Shown here: positions 30,814 through 41,152 of the stretch, in pieces | How positions within the stretch are numbered: the first letter of the stretch is position 1 | Layout: the number at the start of each line of letters is the position of its first letter | From: Paracoccus beibuensis | GTDB lineage: Bacteria > Pseudomonadota > Alphaproteobacteria > Rhodobacterales > Rhodobacteraceae | Assembly (NCBI RefSeq): GCF_026162625.1 | Contig: NZ_JAOTBD010000009.1 | Location: forward strand, 48,572-112,571 | Reading direction: 5' to 3' | Length of the DNA: 64,000 nt | Made by a program: the position numbers and the translations under genes | Notes under the pieces: model-generated | What the model was told of the DNA's origin: nothing | Database searches by the model: none | The model's input: the letters and a program-made list of their open reading frames with translations, nothing else

Positions 30814-31458
30814 ATGCCTTCGAAGAAAGCTCCTGCCAGTCCCCGGGCGCTGCACGAACGCGCCATCGACATGACCATCATCCTGATCGAGCGACAGCAG
30901 GCCTGCAGCCTCAGCCTTGAAGACGTGGCCACCGCGCTGGACGAGCCGGTAGAGAACCTGACGCGGCTCTTTTCCGACAAGGACGCGCTGATGGCCGCGG
31001 TCGTGGAACAGGCGCTGGTCATCCTGATCGACACCTGCACCAGGGTTGTCGTACGCGCCGATCCCAACGACCCGGTCGACCAGTTCTGCGCCTTGGGCGA
31101 CGCCTACTTGGACTGGGCGGACACGCATCAGGCGCAGTTCCGGCTGATCTCGGACCACCGGATGGTGGGCATGCTGGCCCGGTCCGACCTACGCCGCTAT
31201 GTCGACTCGGTTACCGACCTGATGGCCCGGATGCTGACGCGTGCGCAGGAGAATGGCCAGCTGCACCCCAAGGAGGATATTCCCCTGATGGTGCTGTCCG
31301 CCCGCAGCTTCGCATATGGCCTTGCACGGATGATCGTGGACGGCCGCATGGCCGAATGGGTCCCCGACACGCCACCGCTGGAGACGTCGAAGAGGCTGGC
31401 CCATGATTTCGTCCTGCGCATGGCCCGAAGCAGTCAGCCGAACCGGGCCGGGGCGTGA
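30814..31458 (+). CDS. TetR family transcriptional regulator
   Basis: A 214-residue protein with an N-terminal TetR-type helix-turn-helix at about residues 30-60 ([20 protein letters not shown], then [17 protein letters not shown]). The C-terminal ligand domain includes [16 protein letters not shown], which resembles WHG-type TetR regulators. The target is unknown. It is 73 bases upstream of ahcY on the same strand; the operator cannot be recognised. Confidence 0.85.
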   Translation: MPSKKAPASPRALHERAIDMTIILIERQQACSLSLEDVATALDEPVENLTRLFSDKDALMAAVVEQALVILIDTCTRVVVRADPNDPVDQFCALGDAYLDWADTHQAQFRLISDHRMVGMLARSDLRRYVDSVTDLMARMLTRAQENGQLHPKEDIPLMVLSARSFAYGLARMIVDGRMAEWVPDTPPLETSKRLAHDFVLRMARSSQPNRAGA

Positions 31459-31496
31459 CCGTTTAGCCCCTTTCGGTCCGCATGGGCTTGCGTTAT

Positions 31497-31513
31497 CCCG
31501 GGCACAACCTGGG
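31497..31513 (+). promoter_or_regulatory. Leader hairpin upstream of ahcY
   Basis: CCCGGG and CCTGGG form a 6-base-pair stem (one G-T pair) around CACAA, ending 18 bases before the ahcY GTG. The stem, the CACAAC run and the downstream GAGCA recall the SAM/SAH riboswitch found near metK in Rhodobacterales. The conserved GGCUUCCU loop sequence is missing, so it may be only a simple hairpin. Confidence 0.35.
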
Positions 31514-31531
31514 AATGACAAGAGAGCAGCC

Positions 31532-32923
31532 GTGACCGATTTCATCATCAAGGACATCGCGCTGGCCGATTACGGTCGCAAGGAACTGGACATCGCGGAG
31601 ATCGAGATGCCGGGCCTGATGGCGCTGCGGGCCGAATACGGCGACAGCAAGCCGCTGAAGGGCGCGCGCATCGCGGGCAGCCTGCACATGACCGTCCAGA
31701 CAGCCGTCCTGATCGAGACGCTGACCGCCCTTGGTGCCGATGTCCGTTGGGCATCGTGCAACATCTATTCGACCCAGGACCATGCGGCGGCGGCCATTGC
31801 GGCGTCGGGCGTGCCGGTCTTCGCCATCAAGGGCGAGACGCTGCCCGAGTACTGGACCTATACCGACCGCATCTTCCAGTTCACGGAAGGCACCGCGAAC
31901 ATGATCCTGGACGATGGCGGCGACGCGACGCTCTATATCCTGCTGGGCGCGCGGGTCGAGGCGGGCGAGACCGACCTGATCGCCGTGCCCCAGACCGAGG
32001 AGGAAGAGGCGCTGTTCGCCCAGATCCGCAAGCGCATCGCGGAAACGCCGGGCTGGTTCGCCCGGCAGCGCGACGCGATCCGCGGCGTGTCCGAGGAAAC
32101 GACAACCGGTGTCCACCGGCTCTATGACCTGCACAAGAAGGGCCTGTTGCCCTTCCCCGCGATCAACGTGAACGACAGCGTCACCAAGTCGAAATTCGAC
32201 AACAAGTACGGCTGCAAGGAGTCGCTGGTCGACGGCATCCGCCGCGCCACCGACGTGATGATGGCCGGCAAGGTCGCCGTCGTCTGCGGCTATGGTGACG
32301 TCGGCAAGGGCTCGGCCGCCAGCCTTCAGGGTGCGGGTGCGCGGGTGAAGGTGACCGAGGTCGACCCGATCTGCGCGCTGCAGGCCGCCATGGACGGGTT
32401 CGAGGTCGTGACGCTGGAAGAGGTTGCCGCGACCGCCGACATCTTCATCACCACCACCGGCAACCGCGACGTGATCCGACTGGAACACATGCGCGAGATG
32501 AAGAACATGGCCATCGTCGGCAACATCGGCCATTTCGACAACGAGATCCAGGTCGCCGCGCTTCGCAACCACAAGTGGACGAACATCAAGGACCAGGTGG
32601 ACATGATCGAGATGCCTTCGGGCAATCGCATCATCCTGCTGAGCCAGGGGCGTCTGCTGAACCTGGGCAACGCGACCGGCCATCCGTCCTTCGTGATGTC
32701 GGCCAGCTTCACCAACCAGGTGCTGGCGCAGATCGAGCTGTTCGCCAAGGGCGACGAATACCAGCCGGGCGTCTACATCCTGCCGAAGGCGCTGGACGAG
32801 AAGGTGGCCCGCCTGCATCTGGACAAGGTCGGCGCAAAGCTGTCGAAGCTGTCGCCCGAACAGGCCGCCTATATCGGCGTCGCGCCGGAAGGCCCCTTCA
32901 AGTCCGACCATTACCGGTATTGA
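31532..32923 (+). CDS. ahcY: Adenosylhomocysteinase
   Basis: Reversible hydrolysis of S-adenosylhomocysteine to adenosine and homocysteine, with bound NAD. The 463-residue protein has [33 protein letters not shown], the NAD-binding loop [12 protein letters not shown] and the C-terminal KSDHYRY. The GTG at 31532 gives the usual family N-terminus ([18 protein letters not shown]). It is followed 3 bases later by metK, coupling SAH removal with SAM synthesis. Confidence 0.96.
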   Translation: MTDFIIKDIALADYGRKELDIAEIEMPGLMALRAEYGDSKPLKGARIAGSLHMTVQTAVLIETLTALGADVRWASCNIYSTQDHAAAAIAASGVPVFAIKGETLPEYWTYTDRIFQFTEGTANMILDDGGDATLYILLGARVEAGETDLIAVPQTEEEEALFAQIRKRIAETPGWFARQRDAIRGVSEETTTGVHRLYDLHKKGLLPFPAINVNDSVTKSKFDNKYGCKESLVDGIRRATDVMMAGKVAVVCGYGDVGKGSAASLQGAGARVKVTEVDPICALQAAMDGFEVVTLEEVAATADIFITTTGNRDVIRLEHMREMKNMAIVGNIGHFDNEIQVAALRNHKWTNIKDQVDMIEMPSGNRIILLSQGRLLNLGNATGHPSFVMSASFTNQVLAQIELFAKGDEYQPGVYILPKALDEKVARLHLDKVGAKLSKLSPEQAAYIGVAPEGPFKSDHYRY

Positions 32924-32926
32924 TCC

Positions 32927-34105
32927 ATGAGCGAATATTCCCTTTTCACCTCCGAGTCCGTCTCGGAGGGGCATCCCGACAAGATCGCCGACCAGATCAG
33001 CGATGCAATCCTCGACGCGATCCTGGCCGAGGATGCACGCGCCCGCGTCGCCTGCGAAACCATGGTCAAGACCGGGGTGGCGATCATCTCGGGCGAGATC
33101 ACGACCAGCGCCTGGGTGGACCTTGAGTCAATCGTCCGCAGCGTCATCAACGAGATCGGCTATACCTCGTCGAACGTGGGCTTCGACGGCGCGACCTGCT
33201 CGGTGATCAACATCATTGGCAAGCAATCCCCCGAAATCAATCAGGGGGTTGACCGCGCGAACCTCGAAGAACAGGGCGCCGGCGACCAAGGCCTGATGTT
33301 CGGCTATGCCTCGGACGAAACCGACGTCCTGATGCCCGCGCCGATCACCTATGCCCACCGCTTGGTAGAGCGTCAGTCGAAGGTCCGCCGCAACGGGACG
33401 CTGCCCTGGCTGCGCCCCGACGCCAAGTCGCAGGTGACCTTGCGCTATGGCGCGGACGGGCGTCCTGCCGGGATCGACGCCGTGGTGCTGTCCACGCAGC
33501 ACAACCCGGAAATCTCTCTGGCCGACCTGCGCGAGGCGGTGATCGAGGAGATCATCAAGCCGGTCCTGCCGTCGAACTGGCTGTCGGAGCAGACGAAATT
33601 CTTCATCAACCCCACCGGCAAGTTCGTCATCGGCGGCCCCGTCGGCGACTGCGGCCTGACCGGGCGCAAGATCATCGTCGACAGCTATGGCGGCATGGCC
33701 CGACACGGCGGGGGCGCATTTTCGGGCAAGGATCCGTCCAAGGTGGACCGCTCGGCCGCCTATGCGGGCCGCTGGGTTGCCAAGAACATCGTCGCAGCGG
33801 GACTGGCCAAGCGGTGCGAGATCCAGGTCAGCTATGCCATCGGCGTGGCCGAGCCGACCTCGATCAGCCTCAACTGCTTCGACACCGAGACCGTGCCGGT
33901 CGAAAAGATCGTCGCCGCCGTGCGAGAGGTCTTCGACCTGCGGCCCTTCGCGATCATCCGCGAGTTGGACCTGCTGCACCCGATCTATCGGCCGACCGCA
34001 AGCTATGGCCATTTCGGCCGCGCGCCCTATGCGCTGAACGGCGCCACCGCGTTCAGCTGGGAGGCCACCGACAAGGCCGAGGCGCTGAAAGCCGCGCTGA
34101 CCTGA
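32927..34105 (+). CDS. metK: S-adenosylmethionine synthetase
   Basis: Makes S-adenosylmethionine from methionine and ATP. The 392-residue protein has the signatures [27 protein letters not shown] and [19 protein letters not shown]. It forms a two-gene unit with ahcY. A palindromic terminator lies just after the stop. Confidence 0.97.
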   Translation: MSEYSLFTSESVSEGHPDKIADQISDAILDAILAEDARARVACETMVKTGVAIISGEITTSAWVDLESIVRSVINEIGYTSSNVGFDGATCSVINIIGKQSPEINQGVDRANLEEQGAGDQGLMFGYASDETDVLMPAPITYAHRLVERQSKVRRNGTLPWLRPDAKSQVTLRYGADGRPAGIDAVVLSTQHNPEISLADLREAVIEEIIKPVLPSNWLSEQTKFFINPTGKFVIGGPVGDCGLTGRKIIVDSYGGMARHGGGAFSGKDPSKVDRSAAYAGRWVAKNIVAAGLAKRCEIQVSYAIGVAEPTSISLNCFDTETVPVEKIVAAVREVFDLRPFAIIRELDLLHPIYRPTASYGHFGRAPYALNGATAFSWEATDKAEALKAALT

Positions 34106-34111
34106 CAAAGC

Positions 34112-34135
34112 AAGGGCCGCCACCGGCGGCCCTTT
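34112..34135. terminator. Bidirectional-looking terminator between metK and the COQ10-like gene
   Basis: AAGGGCCGCC and GGCGGCCCTT form a 10-base-pair stem with an ACC loop. It is flanked by T on the plus side and by AAAG on the other, and sits between the two convergent stop codons. Confidence 0.7.
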
Positions 34136-34152
34136 GCAGCCCGGCGGTTACG

Positions 34153-34632
34153 TCAGCCGATGTCTTGCACGCCGGAATAGAGCTTGCGCGCGCGTTCCTC
34201 GAACGCCCGCACGATCCTCAGCATCGCTTCTTGGAAGACCACCCCGATCAGGCGCTGCAGGATGGCGTTCTTGAACTCGAAGTCCACGAAGAACTCGACA
34301 TGGCAACCGCCCTCTGGACGGTCCCGGAACGACCACCCGCTGCGCAGGTATTTGAACGGCCCGTCCAGATACTCGGTGTCGATCTTCAGGACCCCGTCCT
34401 CATCCTCGGGCCACAGAACGACGCGGCTGCCAAAGCGTTCTCGGAAGACCTTGAAGCTGATCACAAGGTCGGCGGCAATCTCCTCGGCCCCGTCGGCGCG
34501 CGTCTCGCGTGATCGGATGCGGGCGGCACTGTTCCAGGGAAGAAACTGCGGATAGCTTTCGATGTCGGCGACAAGGTCGTACATCTGGCGGGCGGAATAG
34601 GGAAGGTCGCGGCTGTCCTGGTGATGGGGCAC
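34153..34632 (-). CDS. COQ10/RatA-like START-domain protein
   Basis: A 159-residue SRPBCC (START-like) protein. In bacteria this family is named ubiquinone-binding (COQ10-like) or RatA toxin; here a lipid-binding role is more likely but unproven. Characteristic sequence is YDLVADIESYPQFLPW near residue 20 and the C-terminal LIGVVFQEAMLRIVRAFEER. The start is taken at the GTG at 34632, since the longer upstream frame is noncoding. Confidence 0.88.
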   Translation of the reverse strand: MPHHQDSRDLPYSARQMYDLVADIESYPQFLPWNSAARIRSRETRADGAEEIAADLVISFKVFRERFGSRVVLWPEDEDGVLKIDTEYLDGPFKYLRSGWSFRDRPEGGCHVEFFVDFEFKNAILQRLIGVVFQEAMLRIVRAFEERARKLYSGVQDIG

Positions 34633-34700
34633 GTGGAGCTCTTGAGTTTCGTCGCGGCGTCTGTTTCGATTCGGACAGGACTTAGCAGGCGAGGCGCGCG

Positions 34701-34886
34701 ATGAACAACCTGATCTGGCTTCTGCGGGCCGCGAGATGGGCACGCCATCCCCCAAGCGCCAAGATGGTGAAGCTGGTCCTGGCCGTGGTCGCGGCAGGCC
34801 TCGCGCTGCTGGCGCTGGAGAAGCTGGGCCTTTGGCCGGATTGGGCGACGCTGGACGAGGGCCGGGCGCCGCGGCTGCCGCGCTAG
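34701..34886 (+). CDS. Small single-pass membrane protein
   Basis: A 61-residue protein with a basic N-terminus (LLRAARWARHPPSAKMVKLV) and one membrane helix at about residues 25-42, followed by LGLWPDWATL. A purine-rich GGCGAGG precedes the ATG. It is divergent from the COQ10-like gene. The composition suggests a genuine conserved inner-membrane microprotein of unknown function. Its stop overlaps the stop of the convergent 33-residue ORF. Confidence 0.75.
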   Translation: MNNLIWLLRAARWARHPPSAKMVKLVLAVVAAGLALLALEKLGLWPDWATLDEGRAPRLPR

Positions 34887-34984
34887 TCGTTGCGGACCTC
34901 GACCGGCCGTGCCCGAGGTGCACCAAGGTGCAGCGTGATACCGAAGGCCGTCATGAGGCCCGCGAATGTCAGGATCGTCGCCAT
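34883..34984 (-). CDS. 33-residue ORF with strong ribosome binding site
   Basis: Reading from the ATG at 34984 gives 33 codons starting MATILTFAGLMTAFGITLHL and ending in VEVRND. The first 20 residues are hydrophobic, so it may be membrane inserted. The start is preceded by a near-perfect AAAGGAGG with 5-base spacing, which is the best reason to believe it. Not recognised as a family. Confidence 0.5.
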   Translation of the reverse strand: MATILTFAGLMTAFGITLHLGAPRARPVEVRND

Positions 34985-35015
34985 CTTGTCCTCCTTTGTC
35001 CTGCGGTGGACGTAA

Positions 35016-35849
35016 TCACAGATCGTCCGCGCCGAACGTGTCACATTGTCTCAGGTCGCCCGACTGAAACCCCCGCATCAGCCAGGTCTGGCGCTGCTCT
35101 GCGGACCCGTGGGTAAAGCTGTCGGGAATCGGCGTCCGCCCCGCATTGGCCTGGATCACGTCGTCGCCGACGGCCTCTGCCGCGCGCATCGCCTCTTCCA
35201 GGTCACCAACGTCCAGCGTGCCGAAACGTTCCTGCGCCTGTCGCGCCCAGATCCCCGCGAAGCAGTCCGCCTGCAGCTCGGTCGCGACCGAGAGGCTGTT
35301 CGCCTCGACCTCGGACAGGGCCGGGCGTTGGCGGTTGACCTCTCCCAGGACGCCGATCAGGTTCTGGACGTGGTGGCCAACCTCATGCGCGATGACATAG
35401 GCGGCGGCGAAGTCGCCCCCTGCGCCCATGCGCTGCGCCATCATGTCGAAGAAGTCGGTGTCCAGGTAGACCCGCTGGTCACCCGGGCAATAGAACGGCC
35501 CCATCGCCGACGACGCCCCCCCGCAGGCCGACTGGACCGCCCCCCGAAACAGGACCAGCGTCGGGTCCTCATACTCCATTACAGCCTGGTCACGCAGGAC
35601 CGGGCGCCAAACCTCCTCGGTGTCGGCCAGCACGACCGAGACGAACTCGCCCCATTCCTCGTCCTCGCGCGTTAGTTCGACGCTGCCCTGCGACTGGTCC
35701 AGCCCCTGCACCAGCGGCGTCACATCGACGCCGAAGAAGTATCCGACCGCAAGGATGATCAGCGTTCCGGCAATGCCGACGCCCCCTGCCCGGCCCATGC
35801 CGCGCCGATCCTCGATGTTGCGGCTGCCCCGCCGTCCACGCCACTGCAT
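35016..35849 (-). CDS. Neutral zinc metallopeptidase (YpfJ family)
   Basis: A 277-residue membrane-anchored protease-like protein. The N-terminus is basic (MQWRGRRGSRNIEDRRG), followed by one membrane helix (VGIAGTLIILAVGYFFGV). The zinc motif HEVGHH lies in AYVIAHEVGHHVQNL, and ELQADCFAGIWA supplies the third ligand region. The ATG at 35849 is preferred to longer in-frame starts. Biological substrates are unknown. Confidence 0.93.
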   Translation of the reverse strand: MQWRGRRGSRNIEDRRGMGRAGGVGIAGTLIILAVGYFFGVDVTPLVQGLDQSQGSVELTREDEEWGEFVSVVLADTEEVWRPVLRDQAVMEYEDPTLVLFRGAVQSACGGASSAMGPFYCPGDQRVYLDTDFFDMMAQRMGAGGDFAAAYVIAHEVGHHVQNLIGVLGEVNRQRPALSEVEANSLSVATELQADCFAGIWARQAQERFGTLDVGDLEEAMRAAEAVGDDVIQANAGRTPIPDSFTHGSAEQRQTWLMRGFQSGDLRQCDTFGADDL

Positions 35850-36004
35850 TGCCAGCCCCCCATTCGCCGATGCCTTGCCGCCGGGCGCCGAATTGCCCAT
35901 CCGCCCCGATACCATCACAGCACCGAGATACCTGCGCAAGACGCTTGACGTGGCCGCGCCGCCCGGGGGATGCACGGCGGTAAAAGAACGCCGAGGGGAC
36001 AGCG

Positions 36005-36583
36005 ATGCTGAGACGGCTTTACGACTGGACGATGGGTCTGGCGGCACACCGCCACGCAGGGGCTTCGCTGTTCACGATCAGCTTCATCGAGAGTTCCTTT
36101 TTTCCGATCCCGCCGGACGTGCTGATGATCCCGATGGTCTTGGCGCAACGCGCAAGGGCGTGGATCATCGCCGGCATCGCCACGGCCGGGTCCGTTCTGG
36201 GCGCGCTGCTGGGCTATTGGATCGGGGCGGTGCTGATGGACACCGTCGGCCAGTGGGTGCTGACCGCCTATGGGAAAGAGGCCGCCTATGACCAGCTGGC
36301 CGTCAGCTTCGCCGAATACGGGGGCTGGGCGGTGCTAGTCGCCGCGCTGACGCCCTTTCCATTCAAGGTCATCACGATCTTCTCGGGCGCGGTCGGGCTG
36401 TCGCTGCCGCTGTTCGTCCTGACCTCGATCCTGGGGCGCGCGGGGCGGTTCCTTGTCGTGGCGGGCCTTCTGTGGAAATTCGGCCCTCCCATCCGCGACT
36501 TCATCGAGCGGCGGCTGGGGCTGGTCTTCACCGTCTTCATGGCCTGCCTGATCGGCGGCTTCGCAGCACTGAGGTTCATGTGA
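36005..36583 (+). CDS. YqaA family (DedA-related) membrane protein
   Basis: A 192-residue membrane protein of the YqaA group within the DedA/SNARE-associated superfamily, possibly linked to lipid transport. It has FTISFIESSFFPIPPDVLMI near the N-terminus, AGSVLGALLGYWIG, and TPFPFKVITIFSGAVG with the conserved proline/phenylalanine pattern. It overlaps the dsbB start in a GTGA. Confidence 0.88.
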   Translation: MLRRLYDWTMGLAAHRHAGASLFTISFIESSFFPIPPDVLMIPMVLAQRARAWIIAGIATAGSVLGALLGYWIGAVLMDTVGQWVLTAYGKEAAYDQLAVSFAEYGGWAVLVAALTPFPFKVITIFSGAVGLSLPLFVLTSILGRAGRFLVVAGLLWKFGPPIRDFIERRLGLVFTVFMACLIGGFAALRFM

Positions 36584-37047
36584 GCGGCAAACAACTTTCC
36601 TTCGCAGCCGGCGCCGGTTCGGCATTCCTGCTGATCGCGGCCCTGGGCTTCCAGGCGGCGGGCTATGCGCCTTGCGAGCTGTGCATCCTGCAACGCTGGC
36701 CGCATGTGGCGGCGGTGGTCGTTGCCCTTCTGATCTGGCTGACAGGACGAGTACGCGCGCTGGCGATCCTGGGACTTTTGGCGGCGGGCGTCGCGGCGGG
36801 GCTGGCCCTCTATCACGTCGGCGTCGAGCTGACCTGGTGGCCGGGCCCCGCCCATTGTTCGGGCGGCGTTGGCGATCTGGCGACCATGTCGACGCAGGAC
36901 CTGATGAGCCGCCTGCAAGCGGCCCCCGTCGTGCGCTGCGACGAAGTCGCGTGGAGCTTTCTCGGCATCTCGATGGCCGGGTGGAACGCAATCTTTTCGG
37001 CGGGGCTGGCCGTCCTCTGGGCAACGGGGGCGAAACGCGGCAACTGA
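36580..37047 (+). CDS. dsbB: Disulfide bond formation protein B
   Basis: Inner-membrane quinone oxidoreductase that reoxidises DsbA. The 155-residue protein has four membrane helices. The redox cysteines are in APCELCILQRWPH (CxxC, loop 1) and in HCSGG with VVRCDEV (loop 2). The GTG at 36580 overlaps the yqaA stop. The spacing of the loop 2 cysteines is longer than in E. coli DsbB, as is common in Alphaproteobacteria. Confidence 0.93.
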   Translation: MSGKQLSFAAGAGSAFLLIAALGFQAAGYAPCELCILQRWPHVAAVVVALLIWLTGRVRALAILGLLAAGVAAGLALYHVGVELTWWPGPAHCSGGVGDLATMSTQDLMSRLQAAPVVRCDEVAWSFLGISMAGWNAIFSAGLAVLWATGAKRGN

Positions 37048-37149
37048 GGGGGCGAAGGCGGCCGTTTTCAGGGGTTACGGACCGGGGCAGATTGCCCCTT
37101 GCCGTCTGGTCGGCTATACCGGGCTGCAACAAGATGTTGAGGAATACCC

Positions 37150-39921
37150 GTGGCTGACACCCCAGAAGACGATCTGCCCGCAACCCCCGAAAATGGCGAG
37201 GATGGTGGCACGGAGGCGCGCGTGGTGATGCATCACGACGGCCCCCTGATCGACATCAGCGCCGAGATGCGGACCTCGTATCTCGACTATGCCATGTCGG
37301 TGATCGTCAGCCGGGCGATCCCCGACCTTCGCGACGGTCTGAAGCCGGTTCACCGCCGCATCCTGTACGCGATGGACGAAAGCGGCAACACCGCCGACAA
37401 GCCCTATCGCAAGTCCGCCCGGTCCGTGGGCGACGTGATGGGCAAGTATCACCCCCACGGCGACAGCGCGATCTATGACGCGCTGGTCCGGATGGCGCAG
37501 ACGTTCTCGATGTCGCTGCCGCTGCTGGACGGTCAGGGCAACTTTGGTTCGATGGATGGCGATCCGGCCGCGGCCATGCGCTATACCGAAGTGCGGATGG
37601 ACAAGCCGGCCAACTTCCTGCTGATGGACATCGACAAGGACACCGTCGATTTCCAGGACAACTATGACGGCAAGGACCGCGAGCCCACCGTCCTGCCGGC
37701 GCGCTTTCCGAACATGCTGGTCAACGGCGCGGGCGGCATCGCGGTCGGCATGGCCACGAACATCCCGCCCCACAACCTGGGCGAGGTCATCGACGCCACG
37801 CTGGAGCTGATTGCCGATCCCGACATGCCGACGGAACGCCTGCTGGAGATCATTCCGGGGCCTGATTTTCCGACGGGCGCCACGATCCTGGGCCGATCCG
37901 GGGCGCGCAAGGCCTATCTGGAAGGCCGCGGCAGCGTGATGATCCGTGCCAAGACCCATATCGAGGAACCGCGCAAGGATCGCTTTGCCATCGTCATCGA
38001 CGAGATCCCTTACCAGGTGAACAAGTCCACCCTGATCGAGCGGATCGCCGAGCTGGCCAAGGAAAAGAAGGTCGAGGGCATCGCCACCGTCCAGGACGAA
38101 TCCGACCGCCACGGCGTCCGCGTCGTGGTCGAGCTGAAGCGCGACGCGACGCCCGACGTGGTACTGAACCAGCTGTTCCGGTTCACCCAGCTGCAGACCA
38201 CCTTCGGCTGCAACATGCTCGCGCTCAACGGCGGTCGGCCCGAGCAGCTGGCCCTGCGGGATTTCCTGACGCACTTCATCACCTTCCGCGAAGAAGTGGT
38301 CGCCCGCCGCACCGCCTTCGAGCTGCGCAAGGCGCGCGAGCGCAGCCACGTCCTCTGCGGTCTGGCGGTCGCCGTCAGCAACGTCGACGAGATCGTGGCG
38401 ACGATCCGGTCCTCGGCCGACGCCGCCGAGGCGCGCGAACGGCTGATGGCGCGCCGCTGGCCCGCCCACGACATCGTCGAATACCTGCGTCTGATCGACG
38501 ACCCGCTGCACCCGGTGAACGAGGACGGGACCTACAACCTCTCGGAAACGCAGGCCCGCGCCATCCTGGACCTGCGCCTGCAGCGCCTGACCCAGATCGG
38601 CGTCAAGGAGGTCACGGACGAACTGCAGTCGCTGGCCGACAGCATCCGCGACTATCTGGCGATCCTCGCGTCGCGCGAACGGATCATGGGCATCATTTCG
38701 GACGAGCTGCGCGAAGTCCGCAACCTGTTCGCCGTCCCGCGCCGGACCGAGATCGCCGACTGGTCCGGCGACATGATGGACGAGGACCTGATCGAGCGCG
38801 AGGACATGGTCGTCACCATCACCTCGGGCGGCTATATCAAGCGCACGGCGCTGGCCGAGTTCCGCGCGCAGCGGCGTGGCGGCAAGGGCCTGTCCAGCAT
38901 GGCCACCAAGGAAGACGACGTGGTCACCACGCTGTTCGTGGCCAACACCCATACCGAACTGCTGTTCTTCACCACCGACGGGATGGTCTATCGGCTGAAG
39001 ACCTGGCGGCTGCCGCTTGGCGGCCGCACGTCACGCGGCAAGGCGATGGTCAATATCCTGCCCATCGACTCGGGCGTCAGCATCGCGGCCCTGCTGCCGA
39101 TGGACGCGCCGGAATCCGAATGGGATCGGTATCACGTCGTCTTTGCGACCGATCAGGGCGACGTGCGCCGCAACGCGTTGTCGGACTTCACCAACATCAT
39201 GCGGAACGGCAAAATCGCCATGAAGCTCCCCGACGGGGTCAGCCTGATCGGCGTGCGGCTGGCGACCGATGACGACGATATCATGCTGGTGACGGCCAAG
39301 GGCCGCGCGATCCGCTTCCCCGCCACCGACCTGCGCGTCTTCCAGAGCCGCAGTTCGACCGGCGTCAGGGGCATCCGCCTTGCGGATGAGGACAGCGTCG
39401 TCAGCATGGCGATCATCCGCCACTTCGAGGCCGACCCGTCCGAGCGCGTGGCCTATCTGAAGATGCGCCGTGCCGTCGAAGGCGCGCTGGACGACGGCGC
39501 CGAGGCCGACGAGGACGAGGACGCCGCCCCCGAGGGCAGCATCACGCAGGAGCGCTACGCCCAGATGTCGGCGGCCGAAGACCTGATCCTGACGATCACC
39601 GCGAAAGGGGCGGGCAAGATCAGCTCCAGCCACGATTACCCGGTGCGCGGGCGCGGCGGCCAAGGCGTCATGGCAATGGACCGCGCAATGCGGGGCGGGC
39701 CGCTGGTGGCCAGCTTCCCGGTCGAGATGGACGACCAGATCATGCTGGCGACCTCGACCGGCCAGTCGATCCGCGTCCCGGTGAACGGCATCAGCTTCAG
39801 GTCGCGCAGCGCCGGCGGTGTCCGCGTCTTCAACACCGCCGCCGGAGAGGTCGTGGTCTCGGTCGCACGGGTGGCCGAACAGGGCGTCGCCGAAGCCTTG
39901 CCGGACGACCAGCAGGACTAG
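37150..39921 (+). CDS. gyrA: DNA gyrase subunit A
   Basis: DNA-cleaving subunit of gyrase. The 923-residue protein starts at a GTG and has the topoisomerase core [20 protein letters not shown], the catalytic tyrosine Tyr145 in AAMRYTEVR, and a C-terminal beta-pinwheel ending near [11 protein letters not shown] (GyrA-box type). In the quinolone-determining region [10 protein letters not shown] the two key positions are Ser106 and Asp110, the susceptible form. An acidic insert ([11 protein letters not shown]) lies near residue 785. A terminator follows the stop. Confidence 0.97.
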   Translation: MADTPEDDLPATPENGEDGGTEARVVMHHDGPLIDISAEMRTSYLDYAMSVIVSRAIPDLRDGLKPVHRRILYAMDESGNTADKPYRKSARSVGDVMGKYHPHGDSAIYDALVRMAQTFSMSLPLLDGQGNFGSMDGDPAAAMRYTEVRMDKPANFLLMDIDKDTVDFQDNYDGKDREPTVLPARFPNMLVNGAGGIAVGMATNIPPHNLGEVIDATLELIADPDMPTERLLEIIPGPDFPTGATILGRSGARKAYLEGRGSVMIRAKTHIEEPRKDRFAIVIDEIPYQVNKSTLIERIAELAKEKKVEGIATVQDESDRHGVRVVVELKRDATPDVVLNQLFRFTQLQTTFGCNMLALNGGRPEQLALRDFLTHFITFREEVVARRTAFELRKARERSHVLCGLAVAVSNVDEIVATIRSSADAAEARERLMARRWPAHDIVEYLRLIDDPLHPVNEDGTYNLSETQARAILDLRLQRLTQIGVKEVTDELQSLADSIRDYLAILASRERIMGIISDELREVRNLFAVPRRTEIADWSGDMMDEDLIEREDMVVTITSGGYIKRTALAEFRAQRRGGKGLSSMATKEDDVVTTLFVANTHTELLFFTTDGMVYRLKTWRLPLGGRTSRGKAMVNILPIDSGVSIAALLPMDAPESEWDRYHVVFATDQGDVRRNALSDFTNIMRNGKIAMKLPDGVSLIGVRLATDDDDIMLVTAKGRAIRFPATDLRVFQSRSSTGVRGIRLADEDSVVSMAIIRHFEADPSERVAYLKMRRAVEGALDDGAEADEDEDAAPEGSITQERYAQMSAAEDLILTITAKGAGKISSSHDYPVRGRGGQGVMAMDRAMRGGPLVASFPVEMDDQIMLATSTGQSIRVPVNGISFRSRSAGGVRVFNTAAGEVVVSVARVAEQGVAEALPDDQQD

Positions 39922-39936
39922 GATCATCCGCCCCGG

Positions 39937-39965
39937 CCCCGACAAACGGGTTCGGGGTTTTCTTT
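39937..39965 (+). terminator. Rho-independent terminator of gyrA
   Basis: CCCCGA and TCGGGG pair around a 9-base loop, followed by a T-rich run TTTTCTTT. It ends a few bases before the start of the next gene. Confidence 0.8.
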
Positions 39966-39980
39966 ACCGTGGGGACAGGC

Positions 39981-41069
39981 GTGGAGCATCAGAACGAAAC
40001 CGTGCTGCGAGAGCGGCTTCAGACCGGCTTTCTGGGCCTGATCGCCTTTTCGCTGCTGCTGTTCATGCTGGTCCAGGCGCGCTTCATCCTGATCTCGCTG
40101 GCCATCGCCATCATCCTGTTCTCGCTGACGTCGGACGCCATCCACGCCATCTCGTCCCGGCTCAAGGTCGCGAAATGGCTGGCGACGACGCTGGCCCTGA
40201 TCGGCATCGCACTGGGGCTTCTGTGGATCTCGACCACGATCCTGGCGCAGGTGAACGAGATTGTCTTCCTGGCCATCACCTATGCCGAACAGGCGCAGGC
40301 CGCCCTGCCCGCCCTGACCGAACGTCTTGGCCCGGAGGCGCAGGAGCGGATCATCACCGCGTTGAGCAACTTCAACATCACCGGCTGGATCCGGTCGCTT
40401 GCGGGACAGGCCTCGGGCATCCTGTCGGGCAGCGTGCTGGTGATCCTGTTCGTGGGCTTCATGTTCGCCGAGCAGGTGTGGTTTCCGATCAAGGTCGAGC
40501 GGCTGGCCGAGGACCGCGAAAAGGCGCTGCAGATCAGGCGCATCATCTCGTCGATCATGCACCGTGTGAACCGCTATCTGGTGGTCAAGACCGGCGTCAG
40601 CGCCGTCACCGCGGGCATCGTCTGGCTGATCTTCCGCGTGATGGGGCTGGAGCTTGCCACCGCCGTGGCCATCCTGACCTTCATCCTGAACTTCATTCCC
40701 TCGGTCGGGTCGATCGTCGCCACCGTAATCGCGGCGATCCTGGCCTTCGTGCTGACCGGCGACACGACGCCGACGATGATCGTGGCCCTTCTGTGCACCG
40801 CGACGCAGTTCGTGATCGGCAACATCCTGGACCCGATGCTGCTGGGCCAGACGCTGCGGCTGTCCAGCTTCGGGATCATCCTGTCGCTGGCCTTCTGGGG
40901 GGCGGTCTGGGGGGTGCCGGGAATGTTCCTGGCCGTGCCGATCATGGTGGCGCTGATGATAATCTGCGCCCACATTCCCTGGCTGAGGGCCGTGGCCGTC
41001 ATGCTCTCCCGCGAGGGGCTTCCGGATGACGGCAGCGGCGATGCCGACGAGAGACGCCTGGTGGCCTGA
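39981..41069 (+). CDS. AI-2E family transporter
   Basis: A 362-residue membrane protein of the AI-2 exporter (YdiK/PerM/TqsA) superfamily. The usual arrangement of an N-terminal pair of helices, a soluble helical region (residues ~85-140) and a C-terminal bundle is visible. Family sequence includes LNFIPSVGSIVATV and NILDPMLLGQTLRLSSFGII. The GTG at 39981 has an upstream GGGGA; another GTG at 39969 is possible. The transported molecule cannot be assigned. Confidence 0.88.
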   Translation: MEHQNETVLRERLQTGFLGLIAFSLLLFMLVQARFILISLAIAIILFSLTSDAIHAISSRLKVAKWLATTLALIGIALGLLWISTTILAQVNEIVFLAITYAEQAQAALPALTERLGPEAQERIITALSNFNITGWIRSLAGQASGILSGSVLVILFVGFMFAEQVWFPIKVERLAEDREKALQIRRIISSIMHRVNRYLVVKTGVSAVTAGIVWLIFRVMGLELATAVAILTFILNFIPSVGSIVATVIAAILAFVLTGDTTPTMIVALLCTATQFVIGNILDPMLLGQTLRLSSFGIILSLAFWGAVWGVPGMFLAVPIMVALMIICAHIPWLRAVAVMLSREGLPDDGSGDADERRLVA

Positions 41070-41152
41070 CGCTTCGGCGGTCTTGCCATGCAATGACTGA
41101 AATCGGCAGCGTCCAACAAGGTCGGGACCGTGGCCCTGATCCTGCCGGGTTG

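Noticed and set aside
37083..37098. GGGGCA-GAT-TGCCCC hairpin after dsbB as a terminator
   Set aside because: The stem is short and only two T residues follow; too weak to call.
37441..37500. Possible quinolone-resistance change in gyrA
   Set aside because: The region reads [10 protein letters not shown] with Ser106 and Asp110, the usual susceptible residues.
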